From Chimonanthus salicifolius (Eukaryota > Streptophyta > Magnoliopsida > Laurales > Calycanthaceae): a stretch of 64,000 bases of DNA. Position numbers and translations under genes: made by a program. Position 1 is the first letter of the stretch. The number at the start of each line of letters is the position of its first letter. Shown here piece after piece: positions 13,214 through 26,529 of the stretch. The stretch lies in contig CM023537.1 of NCBI GenBank assembly GCA_013350335.1, forward strand, positions 10,906,438 through 10,970,437, written 5' to 3'. Below the pieces are notes generated by a model. The model saw only the letters and a program-made list of their open reading frames with translations. It ran no database searches and was not told where the DNA came from.

Positions 13214-14805
13214 GCGCTTATGAAAGGTTCATTAATGACATATTATAGATATTCCATGGTCTATTGTGAACTTGGTTATTATGAAATTTGTACAATTGTC
13301 GATTTGGCAAATAATGTAAGCAAAATTTTATTTTTTTCCCAAACCAAGGCTAAAGACTTTCACTATTTTTATCATCTTTAATAAACATAGCATTATAGGT
13401 CTCCACAAAATGGGTTGTATGAATAAAATAGTAAAATCTACACCTTTGGATACTGACAAATAACAAATATAAATTTTATGGTCCAATTTTTTTTATATAA
13501 GTTACAAATTCAATCTACAATGCAACTCTAACCATATAAATATCCTAAGTAGATTATCTACACCTTCAAGGAGTTTTGAGTTAAAGGACTTATCGAAAAT
13601 TCTATTTAGAAGGTCCACTAGTCCTTGAAATCTCAACAGCAATGCATTGGTGGGAGCTCTAAGTAAAGAGGACAGTGCAAGTGAGGGCCCAACATTCTAT
13701 TGGTCACATCAGGGGACCTAGGCGGTGGCCTAGTTGGCCTAAAGCTAAGGTGAACCCTGAAGGTGCATTGTAGTGTGTAAAACCTCATGTTACACTTATT
13801 TGGATAGAAATGCATTACTAACTATACTCCTAATTATATTGAGGAGGGTACTTTTATACCTATTAGCTACTCCATTTATTAGATTTGTGACATATCTAGC
13901 ATTGTATATTGTGTCACTGTGTTGTTGATTTAAAAAATTTAGGCAAATGGGCAAGCTAGTAAAGACTCTAATCAGATTCATTATATTTATCATGATATTC
14001 ACCTCCTCTCTTGTTATCTCTGACTATTTTAATCGATCCAATGTGTTTTATTTGCCTCCACTTTATATATTTTAAAGGTCTCTAGAGCAGGTGGCTTTCA
14101 TTTTAATAGATAAAAGCATGTGCACATATACATATTGTGAAAAATTATCAAGAATAAATAAATATTTTTTTCTAAAATTAGCACATAATTTTATAGATTT
14201 TAAAAATTAGACAAAATAACTAAATATATAAAAAATTAGTTCATTGCAATATATTATTATTGAAAAGGAAAAACTTTTGTAAATACTAAAAATAAAAAGT
14301 TATAATTAAATTCAATAACTTTGAAATTAACCCATTTTGTGAATGCCCCTCTGCTCACTTTCCCTGGTTGTTTATCCGGTACGTGTGGGATTGAGAGGTT
14401 TGCACATGTTCAAAGAACTAATCATATTACAATGTCTCCAATTTAAATACAAGTGAGATTCTTCAACTTAGTCGTAAAAAATATAAAATAACATTTTTAA
14501 ATAAATAAAGACTAAAGAGCCACTTGTTAGTTTGTTACCTATGTTTTCCACCATTCTCTCGCCACATAATCACATATCCATGTAATTAAACTCTGTGCTC
14601 CCGAGGTGCACATTGGTATTCCTCTCTGAATCTTTCCCACTTCAGCGGAATGCGCGCACGTTAGAGCAAACTCCCAACACTCCACATATCTTGCGTGACG
14701 ACACTGGATCCTTTTTTATTTCTGGTCGACGATTCTAAAATTCACTGCAATTCACGAGAGCTCTGACTCAAACATCAGCATCTTTCGAGCTTCCAATTCC
14801 AAACC

Positions 14806-17800
14806 ATGAATTGCGAAGTCTGCCATCTTAAAGAATTGGTGAGTATCTCGTTCTATTCCATCCTATTACACTTATACTTGATTGCGGCTGTTGTTGATTT
14901 CTTTTCCCCCAACAATCCGTTATTCTCAATGGAAAACGAGTTTTTTTCATTTTAAATCTTTGTATTTCCAAGCTCCAATCAGGAGATTGCGATCTTCGTA
15001 TCCTTCAATTGGATGGTGGGTGAAAACTATTCCCATGAATGGCCAATAGGCCTGTTCGGTAGTAGGTACCACTTTGTTGGCGTTTGGATGCATGAAAAGA
15101 TAAATAGTTCCTTAGAAAATGTGCTCTTTTAGCTGAAAATTGAGATGGGTTTAACCATTTATAGTTAAAAGTGGTTATTTTTTAGGAAAGATAAAATGGA
15201 GATTCTCTTCATTGCCTTAGTTGGAAAAAAAATCCAAAGTGGAGAAATTTCTCTGAGCGGTGCTTGGATGTTGAGAAATGGTGGTGGAGAACCTCAATTT
15301 CTTTAGAAACTGGTAGTTCCTCACCCCCTGCCTTGGGTTCCAGCATTTACAGAAGGCATTTTTCCTAGGGATGGAGAACTCTATTTTCTTCCAAAAAAAT
15401 GTAGACAATTGACAGGTTCTTCACTTGCGGCTTCCTTTCTCATTCTAATCAAGCTCCCGTACTAACCATTTATCCAGTTTCTACCAGATAGGAGTAGGCT
15501 ACTTGCTGCCAAGGCAGGTTCTATCGTTTTAGGAGAATCCCCTCTTATGACCTAGATAAACCTCCACTACTCATTTCTCCACATCCACAAAACCTAACTT
15601 TTGACTTTATTTAGGTTACCCACTTTTCATTTCTCTGTATCCAAACACAGTTCTTTGATATTTGTTAAGAAAAATGAAGCTTGCTGTCATTACTCATTAG
15701 AGTGGGGAAGATGGTTCACAACCTCTTGAAGTAGATTTTAGTTACCCCATAATATGGATAGAAATTGTTCAAGTTAACTCCACTCTTCTCTATGAAGGAG
15801 CAACGGATAGGTGTAAATTATCATTTCATGGTTTTCCCAAATCCAAACACCAGACTGCAGTTGTGATTGAATTTTTCCTTCACATGGACATCTGGCTTTT
15901 TATCATGGAGTTACAAGATGATATATTGATGCAAGTTCAGTGGTGAACGTCACTCCAATTTGAGTATGTTTGGAGATTACCAACTTGCAATCCCCGTGCT
16001 GACATGTACTAATCAAATGATCCATCCTATGAGATGTTGGCAGCACCATTCTTTATTCTATACAGTCTTTATTGAGTGTGATTACTTTATAAAAACTTTG
16101 TGATCCTCTTCTAGATGATATATACAAGTGGGGTCTAGGAATTACATCTTTGGGGTTGGAGTTGTACAATTGACCTAAAACTGGATGATCTTATGTGCCG
16201 ATTTGATGGGCTCTACTCTGGCCCTGTTTTATCCCAAAAAGAAAGAGGGGGGTGGGGGGGTGGGGTGGAAAGATTGTGACCGGAAGACTCTAGATATCCA
16301 GCCTTGGTTTATGTTCATTTGCCAGAGTTTTCATGTGCTGCATCTAATTTCTATTTCTTAAGGATTCATCATTTACTTCTTTTTTGACTGATTATGTGCT
16401 ATGTGACTGTAGGAGGTGGAGCACTTTGAGATTCGGGAAGTACTACGCTGTAAGTTACCTTGGTACTTGTACATGTCACACAGGATTGGATTTTCCTTTT
16501 TCCCTTACTATGTGGCCTCTATATATTTATAATCTATGCTTGACGGACACTTCAAGATGTGTGATGCACTTGTGAGAAACACTTGTAGACACTTGCATCC
16601 ATTCTTCATACACTTTTTTAGTGTTTCTTAACATTATTTTTCGATATGACTAAAATATTAGATCACCTTTTTCCTCATAAAACCTAATTAAATATCAATA
16701 TGTTTGTCATTCAATTATTTAGAGTAAAACTAGTACATTATTTTCTGCTAGTGTTATTTTCACACCCAATTTTCATTTAAATAAATTTATAGGGAAAATA
16801 ATATTTCCCATTAATATGTTGGTCAATTAGAATAGCTTGCTTCATGGAGAAGATCCATCCATTGCATACTTCCGCTGAGAAAAAAATAGACCCTTAGAGG
16901 AATGAGCAACCTTATGACAAGGAAATAGCTAGAGTGGTCTCAAATCTTTAATATCAAAGGACTGATAGAGATAGTCCTTCATAGCAAGTAGAGACTGTTC
17001 ATGGTACCCGGTGAGAACAATATCATTTGCATAAACCATAAGATACATAGCAATATCAGCAGTATGTTAGACAAAGACAAAGTGGTTTGATTGGAACGAG
17101 AAAAACCATACTGCAATAAAGCTTTGCTAAACTTGTCGATCAGGCCCGAGGAGATTGTTTGAGACCGTAGATAACCTTCTTTGACCTGCATACCTTCCCT
17201 TGCGCCTCTTTCAATGAAGCCAGGAGGAGGGAGCCTATATATTTCTTCCCTAGCACTTTGATATCGTGTTGTAAAGGAAAAATGGTAAAGTAATGGTGAA
17301 TAATTGGAGAAGAACACCTGATTTTCTCCTTACATGTATTGTGTGTTTGCAAAAGATTACAAAGGAATCTTTAAATAAAGACAATACCATAAATAAGAGG
17401 GAAGTCAACTACGCTAGTTACAATGCTCTTGTGGTCCTACGGTAAACAGTACACTGCTTTCTTTATTTACACATCTGAATTTACAACATATTCTACAACA
17501 CCTCCCTCTCGCGTGTGTGCATGCACGCACTCACACACACATATTGTATAGTTCTCGTTTTGTACTCATTCTTTTGATCTACTGTTAGTATTTGCTGTTA
17601 TTGTTTAAAAAGAGGGAAAAAAGTGTCGCTTCATGGTTGGTTTGATATATATTTGTTGATTTTTATTGTACCGCTCATTGCTTTGACTCCCAACATAAAA
17701 GGAGAAGTTTTAACTCACTATCCTTTTTTGCTGATGCTGATTTCCAGTTCTTTAAACAGAAAATGGTGGTCTATGCTTTACCAATAACCTGAAGCTTGCA

Positions 17801-20800
17801 CCCTAAGAAAATAAACTTCACCATACTGGTTACTTTCATTGATTATTATTTAGCATGATGTTTTTTCATTGCATTTCTTTTATAGTCAAAGGCTTCTCTG
17901 TTAAACAAGGTAGGTAAATTGACTTTCTTTTGATCTTTGCTCAGATACTTTTTTGAGATCTTGGAACTTTTGTTTGTTTAGACTTTCAAATGCATACCAT
18001 TTTACCTGCTGGAACTGACAGTGGATGTGATATTGGATGCAGGTATACTACATACAGTTGCATTTCATAGAGCTTTGGGTCTTGTTCGGCCTAAAGACAT
18101 TGATTCTGAACTTTTTGAAATCACCTATGTAAGTGAAGTTAGTTATACTAGTGATTAGCAATTACTAGCCATGTAGTCCATGGCACTTGTGAGCCATGTG
18201 GGGATTATGTTTTAGATGTTTTTAAATCAAAAGAAGTTCATTTCTAACAATCCTGGCTGAAAATTTTTCCCCTCTATCAAGAATGCGTCCATGGCACTTG
18301 TGAGCCATGGTGGGGATTATGTTTTAGATGTTTTTTTAATCAAATGAAGTTCATTTTTAACCAATCCTGGCTGAAAATTTTTCCTCTCTATCAAGAATGC
18401 TTATAAAGTCATACTAAATGTTTTCAATCATGGTTATCAGTTGAGAATAACAAACACAAATACAATCACCACTATTTTTTCCCTTCTTTATTTAGAGGAA
18501 ACCATTGTCATTGTTTTCAAACCCTTTTGCATGATTTTGAATTATTGAAGTTCTTGTGTTGCATTTCTAGAGTCTTCTCTCAAATTACAAATTGTTCAAA
18601 TAATTTTTTTTGAAAAGTCAAATTGTGCAAATAATTTTACTAAATGAAATTACCCCAAAATTGTACATTAAAAAAAGAAAGAAAGAAAGAGAAGAAGAAA
18701 TTATCCCAATTTCTTGAATTTGTTTAAGCATGTAGAGGCTCCATTATGGTTTTATGGTTAAAAGAGGGAGACAAGAACACCAAATTCTTTCATAGAGTGC
18801 CTAATGGGAGGAGAACTAGCAACAATATTGAATAATTGTGGTGGATGGTAGAAGAATGGTGGATAATGATGAAATTAGGGAAGCGATTAGGAGACACTTC
18901 TCGACTATCTTTCGGTCAACTTCAAATCAGTATCAGCCATATCCTCCCCCACCATTTCCACCTGATTCCTTCCTTGTTGAGCTTGCTCCGCTTATGCCTT
19001 TTTCCTCTCCGGGTTCCCCCCTCCCTTTTCCTTTTGATTTTCCTTCTAATATCTTTTCTAGCATATCTTGTGGTTTGTTTTGGTGTTTTGTTGCCAGACT
19101 GTTGTGAATCGTGTTCTCCTTCGGACGTTCTCCTCGCATTTTTTTTTCTCCTCTTTTTGGGGGAGAGTATATGGTCACCTTCAATCTCTCATCCTCAAGA
19201 TGTTGATGCTTTGGCGGAGCTCTAGCCGACTTTACTCTTCGACATCAGGTCTTCCTCTGTGCCGTCAGTTCACTTCCTTCCCGGTGCCTCATCTTTCTTC
19301 ATGCAGTGACTGGATACCTGACTATCTCCACTTCAGTTTGCTCCATTTTTCTCACTTCTATCTCTCGGACATGGTACTCTTGGCCCTATATCCTTCTTCT
19401 ACCTTTCACTTTTATATTTCTTTCAGGTGGTCTTTTCCTCTCTCATCTCATTTTAGCAAGCATTTGCCAAGTCCCTTTCTAGCACCTCCCTACCTTGAGG
19501 AGTCCATTAGTCTATTCTACCCTTTTACCAGATTAAAATCTGCATCTTTGATTGAGGTTAGAGCTAGCCGACCAATAATGGATGGGATCCAATTTAAGAG
19601 GGTTAGTGAAGGGAGGGCAAATTGGTTGGAAATGGATTTCATTGTAAAGGAAATTAGAGCTAGTCCTAGATAGTAGTGAGGGAGATAAAGCTCCAGGCCC
19701 AGATGGTTTTAACTTTAAATTCATTAAAGCGTGTTGGAACTGTAGCGCCCCTCCCTCTCCCCCTAATTATCAGAGTATTTATTTAATAATAAATTGGACG
19801 GGAAGAGAGGGGAAAAAGCCACGACAGTGAGTCAAGTCCGAATCTGAAGATTCGACCCTCGACTGGCCCAACTAGTGCGTGCACATGGACAAAGTCCATG
19901 TATAATTGGCAACACACTAACTTACAATCTGCGGAAATATGTACATATAATTGATACATTGAAATTTAACTATCCTCAATCCAAAGCAAAGCATAATAAT
20001 CCCATAAAATTAAATGTCAAATAAAAGGTCTAATAACATCACCTAGGAGTTTATACATCATCAAATAAAGTCTCAATCATATAACTCCTACATAATTACT
20101 TATTCACCAAAAATGTAAGCAAAAGGGGGTGTCCTCTTCTATTTCCAAAATATAAAAATGTTAAACTCTCTCTGAATTCCTCTTCTTGCTTTCATCACCG
20201 TCTACGCATGGCTAGTGCTCGGTCCTGCCTCATCACCTTTCTCCTTTCCTGTTTCAGTTTTTAAAAGAGAAAAGATTTGTGGGCTTAGTCAACGCCCAGT
20301 AGGAATTCCCATCGAAGTAGGTACCAACATGTGATATAACAAAAAAAAAAAACATATATATATTGTTCATTTCATACAGCTCATTTGAAAATTCGTCCCC
20401 ATCCCATATTTCAAAATTAGTTCATAATTTATACTCATAAATTATTCGAAACAAATTCATAATCATTTCATAATTCAAATCATAATCATAATACTTTCAA
20501 TGTACTTATCAAAACAATATGATGTAATATGCTATGGTGACATGAATGGATGCAAGCCCCTCTCATGCCCCATGCATTGCTCACTATCTTATTCTCATTA
20601 AATAGTTATAAAAATTGTCCATCTTGTCCGTAGCTTTCCTGGAGCACTAGCTGGGAGCTACTACCCAATACTAGCATTTAACCGGGACTACCGGGGGAGT
20701 GCTACACACCCATACTCCTGCGCGGGTTTCGGGACTTCTTCTGACCCTGGAGGTTTCTGTCCAATCAATATACCATAAGTTATAACCAATGGACGCGGCC

Positions 20801-23800
20801 GTATACAATGGTTAATTCATTTCAAATATTTCAGGTTAAAGTTTATCATGTATCTAACCTTTGACTCATGCATTCTCATCCCACATATATGCATGCGTTT
20901 CATGTCTATGCATTGATAAATTAAACAATCATGCAGTGAAATCGACTTATAGTTCAAACGTATATAAATATTCACTTGGTACTTCAAGAAAGTAGGAAAA
21001 CCTACTTGATCAACGAAATTCCGTGAAGGAGCGAGCTACGTGGCATGTATAGCTCCTAGATCACCTTCCGATCCTCTGATTATTTCCATGAATCAAAATA
21101 CAATAAGTCATCTGATTAGTTTGTGTCCTTGTTTTCCAAATCTACACTTATCACTTTCATTAATTCCCCATTTAGTGATGTCTCATTAATCCTACGTTCA
21201 TGTCCAACCCAACAATGTGGATTTAAAGGTCAAGTCTTAACACTGTGGGTTCGGAACTTAGGTCATCAATTCGGAACTTCCGAAGCTTGTTCCGAAGCTT
21301 CGGATCATCGTGAGAATCGAAGTCTCAGAATTTGGACTTATATGATTGATCACGTCCTTAGGGACTAAAAATCACAATTAAGTGAACAATTTCACAGATT
21401 TAAGTCCAATTTCGTGAATTGGGGAAATACCCGAAAATCCCTGAACCTTTCCTATTCTTATTCCCTAAACCAGATTTGTCTAGGGTTGATTATAAATCAT
21501 TCTAAACTTTAACTTAAACATAAATATTAAATTTGGAAGTGAGACCAACCTTAAACGAAGCTTTCCGAAATCCTTTCCTCTTTCCTTCTTCTCCCTTACT
21601 TCCCTTCTTCTTGATTCCTTCTTTGCTTGAGTTCTTTCAATGGAACAGATGGGGAATGGGTTCTGCCGTGTGGAGAAGAAGAGGAAAGGAGTACCGTGCG
21701 AATATGAAATGGAATGGGAGAGAACTGCCGTGTGCATGTAATAGAGGAACTGCATTCTGCCATGTGTATCATTGGTACAACCGTGTAGCCTCTTTTCCAT
21801 TCCATATTTGCCCTTAAGTCATTGCTCATGTGGCATGACGCCACGTTACAAATTCATTTTCTATGAATTTCATAAATTTATTTCCCATTGTGCCACTCGA
21901 CATTAAATTAAAATCTAATTTCTCAATTAAATTCACTAAATCTCTTTTAATTAATTGATTAAACCATATTAATCTCAATTAATTAATAGAACTTAAATTT
22001 TTACAAATTCTAAAATTTCGGGGTGTCACAGGCATGGTTGTTAAAATCTTACGATACACGATTCGTATCTTACGATTCATACGATATGATAAGAGGAACG
22101 ATTCGTATTTATCAACAAATCTTACGATTCGTATAAATAATATAATTATGAGATTATTAGGAGTGTGAAAGCATGAAACATTTCGTTTTAATGGTTTTTA
22201 AGGCTTGAAGTGATCAGCATTTAAGACCTTTCGATTTGTTGAAGGTTTTTTAGTTCATTATTGACTTTTCATATTATAGTTAGATTATATACTGGTCTTA
22301 TACTTTTGGGAGTTGGAGCATTAAAGTTTGAGCTCTAATGAACTAATTACATAAATTTCACCTCATATTGAAAGAAAGTTGGAGAATTGCTCATGTTATT
22401 ACATTTTAGATATATTTTACGTTATTTCATATATTAAATATTTTGGGGGAAAACACTTATGAATCTTACGATTCTACGATTTACGATACACGATTTGCGA
22501 TTCAAGATGTATTAACGATTTACGATACGATTCGATTTTCACAACATTGGTCACAGGAACATGGTGGGCCCTGACTTTCTTAAGGTTTTTAAGGAATTCT
22601 ACAAAAGTGGTGTTATAAACAAAGGCCTGAAGAACTTGTTTATAACCCTCATACCGAAAAGGGAAGGTCTACCAGAATTGTCTCTCTTAAGATCGATCAA
22701 TCTCATTGGTTGTGTCTACAAATTATTAGCAAAGGTTTTGGCAGAAAGGTTGAAGGAGGCTCTTTCTAAGATTATTGGGGAATCACAGGGTGCATTTGTT
22801 GGGGACAGACAGTCCTTGATGGGGTGCTAATTGCAAATGAATTAACCCAAATGTGTCTTAAGGATAGGAAGTCGGGGGCAGTTATTTAAAATTGACATGG
22901 AAAAAGCCTATGACTATGTGGATTGGACTTCTATGGTCTGAAATGGATGAAATCTTGTTTGGAGAACACCACTTATTCTATTCTTAAACAAATCCCCAAT
23001 TCAGCCCATATCAGCTAATAGAGGTCTTAGGTAGGGGGACCTCACATTGGTAGGCAAAGGTCTAAACAAATTGGTGGAAAAGGCTAGGGATCTGGGCATA
23101 GTTAAAGGTTTTCATGTGTTTGAACTTTGAATAAGGCCCAGTAGTTAATTTGTAGTTTGCCGACAACACTCTATTTTTCTGTGAACCAAGCAAAGAAGAA
23201 GTCATAGGCTACAAGGGCGATCCTCAGATGTTTTGAACTGGTTTCAAGGTTGCAAGTCAACCTAGGTAAGAGCACTCTCATTAGAATCAGAGTAGAGGTA
23301 CAGTTGCTAAGGCAACTAGCGGATGTGACAGGTTGTTCAATCAGGAAATTTCCTTTCAACTACTTAGGATTGCTGATGGGTGGGAACCCAAGATCGAAAT
23401 ATTTTTCGGCCCTGGTTGTGGAAAAGGTGGAGAAAAGATTAAAGGGATGATGGGGTAGAAGGTACTTATCTTTAGGTGGAAGATTAACTCTCATTAGATT
23501 CCGTCCTCATGAATCCTACTACTACATGTCCATTTTTCAAATGCCAAAAGGAATTTCGAGGAAACTGGAGCAATACTTTAGGAGGTTCCTATGGGGTGAC
23601 ATGCAAGATAAGAAGAAGGTTCACTTGGTCTCTTGGCCCAAAGTGACTAAGCCCAAGTCGTCTGGAGGGTTAAGGATAGTTCCTCTCCAAGTAAGGACTC
23701 AAGCATTGTTGTGCAAATGGAGTTGGAGGTTTGGGAAAGAGAAGGAAGCCTTGTGGGCAGAAGTCTTAACTGCCAATTATGGTTAGGAGATAGTGGAGGT

Positions 23801-26444
23801 TGGGCACTAGGAGAAACCGTGGAGAGGATAGGATCATAGGTAGTTAAGGACGTGGTGGAAAATAGGAAGGGGAGTGGGGCCTGTGGGCCGCAATTTCTGA
23901 GAAAACCTGAGATTCCTAGCTGGAAATGAAGATAGAACCCCTTTTCTGGATGGATTTGTGGCTTGGGGAGCGATCCCTAAAGGAAGTCTATCCCGGATTG
24001 TATAGGATAGCACACAACAAAGAGGCTTTAGTCAGGGATTGCTACAGAGTTGAGGAAGACCAAGTTCTTTGACATTTTTTATTTCAGAAGAGATCTTAGG
24101 GGCTTCGAATAGGAGAGCCTAAAAGAGCTTTTGACCTTATTGGGAGATTTGCCACTATCTAGAGAGGAGGAAGATGAACAAATTTGGATAGGCAATTCAT
24201 TAGTTTCCTTCTAAATCAAGTTGGTAGTTGTTAAAGTCAGCCATGAGCCATGATGAAACTGAGACCCCCTTACCTTGCTTAGCCTGGAAGAGTTTGGCTC
24301 CCTCGAGAGTACAAGCCTTCGTGTGGAGCATCCTAAAAGGCAAGATATTTACCAGAGTGGCTCTAAGTAAAAGGGGTTCACTTAACCCGGACGACAAACT
24401 CCAATGCACTTTTTGTGGTCTTTCGGAGGAAGATCAGATCACCTTTTCATGCAGGTTTTTTACGGGTTAGTTATGGACAAACTTTGTTAACCTCATGGGA
24501 ATTGTGTAGGTTTTAGACAGGACTTGTGAGGGAGTGATGGGATCTCAACCCCTTCCTCGCCTCAATCCAAAGACAAAGGCAGCTTGGAGTACAATTCCTA
24601 CAACGATCCTATGGTCTATCTGGAAGGAGAGGAATTCGAGGATCTTCCAATTGAAGGCATCAGAGTTAATTGAGATTTTCAATAAGGCTAAGTGGAGGAT
24701 CTGTGTTTGGCTCTTATTTGGGAAGGACTTCAAGGGGCACAAAATAACGGATTTTTATAATTCATGGGAGGGTTGTCTATCTAGAGGTCCTAGAAGGACT
24801 AAAACTCCTGGTCATTTGGTCCCCCCCCCCCCACCCTACCACCACACCCACCCACACCCACACACCCCAAGGGACATTTAAATTCAATGTAGATGGGGTT
24901 GTCGAAGGAAAACCTGGGGCCAACAAGAATTGGTGGGGTTTTGCATGATCATATACCGGAAAATCTTCTGTCATGTTCTTCAAGTCAGTAGGTAGGAAGA
25001 ATCAAATGTGGCGGAACTTCTTAGTATTAGGAGAGCCTTGACCATATAGAACTTCCTTGGGCTAGGAAAACTGATAATCGGAAGTGATTCGGCAAATGCA
25101 ATTAAATGGGTAACGGGAGTGGAACGGCATCCTTGGAAATTAATAGCAGTAGTGAGGGAGATTAAGGCATCACACAAAGGCAAAGGAGTATCCTTCTCAC
25201 AAGTCAGCAGATTAGCTAACGGAGTAGCGGATTTATTTGCGAAATATGGAGTTGATCATCATCTCATGGAATTTTCTATTTGTGATTGATGGATTGGGAA
25301 GGGTTTGACTTGGCTGTATTTTTGTGGGGCTTCGGGTGTTGTTTTCATGGGTTTGATTGCTTTGTATTTTCTTTTTCCTTCCCTTTTTCCTTTTGCATGT
25401 TCTTGTACTTACATCGTCTTATTAATGCATTATTATATATAAAGAGAGAGTCTTCATTTAAACTGTATTCTAGAAAGCTGCTATTGTGATATGATAAAGT
25501 TAAGAAGATACTATGCTCTACATGGATTCCTTGAGCTTGGAATATGTTCTATAGACTGTATGTTGCCAATATGGTAAAACTATAACTTTTTATTGATGGG
25601 CAGGAACTGGATCCATGCACCTCAATCTAATTAGGTAGGCCCAATTTCTGATTGACAATAGAGATGTTAATCCTTATAACTTCCTTGTCAATACTCATCT
25701 CCCAGAAGAAGAAAAAGAATTCCTTGTTAATATTTGCGAAATTGGTAGTGAACATCCTTTTCAATTTCTCGATACACTAGGCTTGTGAGCGGTTTCCTGT
25801 GTCCATGGGATTGGTCTCACCTCCACATGGGGTGGGGATACCCACATTATTCAGAAAAAAAATCCTTTTCAATCAGCAACATGATCTGTCTGGTCCTTTA
25901 TATCTCCTAAAGATTGTCGTAGTCTACTGGTTCCAAAATATTCATGGGCACTTTAACTGATGTTTTGAAATTTGTCCCTATTGCTTAGGTACAATGTGGA
26001 GATGCTGATCTGGAAAAGAAAATAGAGGAAAAAATTGATCAGTTCATTGGTTGGGTAGAGAAACACCCAAACAAGAAAAGCCAGGTTTCATTTTGCACAC
26101 CTCCTCGTTGGCACTAGTATCCAACAAATATTGGTTATGGCAGTATCCTGAAGAAGGCATTTCTTTTTGGGAAGTTCAATCTGCATTTGGTTAAGGTGTC
26201 GACATTTTTTTGTGGAGAATATTCTCCTGACATTTTGGGAAAATTTATCTCTGCTCACAGCAAGGTGATGTAAGCAGCCCTAGTGAAGCATGCCTTCCAA
26301 ATGCAGAATAAAATCTTGCTTAAGGTGTCTTGACATTATTTTGTGGAGAAAATATTCTCCTGAAATTTTGGGAAATTTTTCTCTGCCTCGCAGCAAGGTG
26401 CTGTAAGCGGAGCCCTAGTGAAGCATGCCTTCCAAATGCAAAAT

Positions 26445-26529
<85 letters not shown>

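Larger units (their letters stand above)
10233..14805. other. Intergenic region between divergent kinesin and ATG101 genes
   Basis: No supported gene. About 10233-10450 should hold the kinesin 5' leader and promoter but shows no clear TATA box. The rest is AT-rich with poly-A/T tracts, a SINE at 11617-11775 and a local duplication at 13105-13213. A GGCCTAGGCGG-like block near 13714-13752 resembles sequence near 63135-63172. Short reading frames near 10902-11120 and 13633-14002 lack any protein-like composition. Confidence 0.6.
18735..25440 (+). mobile_element. Dead L1-type LINE in ATG101 intron 3, interrupted by later insertions
   Basis: The fragments are in sense orientation and in L1 order. 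EGDKNTKFFHR lies near 18765; VSEGRANWLEMDF and GDKAPGPDGFNFKF at about 19590-19720; LFITLIPKREG, KLLAKVLAERLKEAL and SQGAFVGDRQS at 22620-22825; MEKAYDYVDW near 22900. The catalytic FADD is changed to FADN at 23156-23167. NYLGLLMGG (23360), a zinc-binding RT-associated segment (24200-24470) and an RNase H-like end with SDSANAIKWV (25080-25290) follow. Many stops and frameshifts separate them. The 5' end is truncated. Insertions occupy 18910-19544 and 19741-22560. The 3' limit is approximate. Confidence 0.9.

Noticed and set aside
19068..19673. 201-codon frame as a possible gene
   Set aside because: Pyrimidine-rich composition, no domain, and its end runs into LINE reverse-transcriptase sequence.
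24777..24983. Proline/tryptophan-rich frames over the C-rich tract near 24820
   Set aside because: Low-complexity artefact within the dead LINE.
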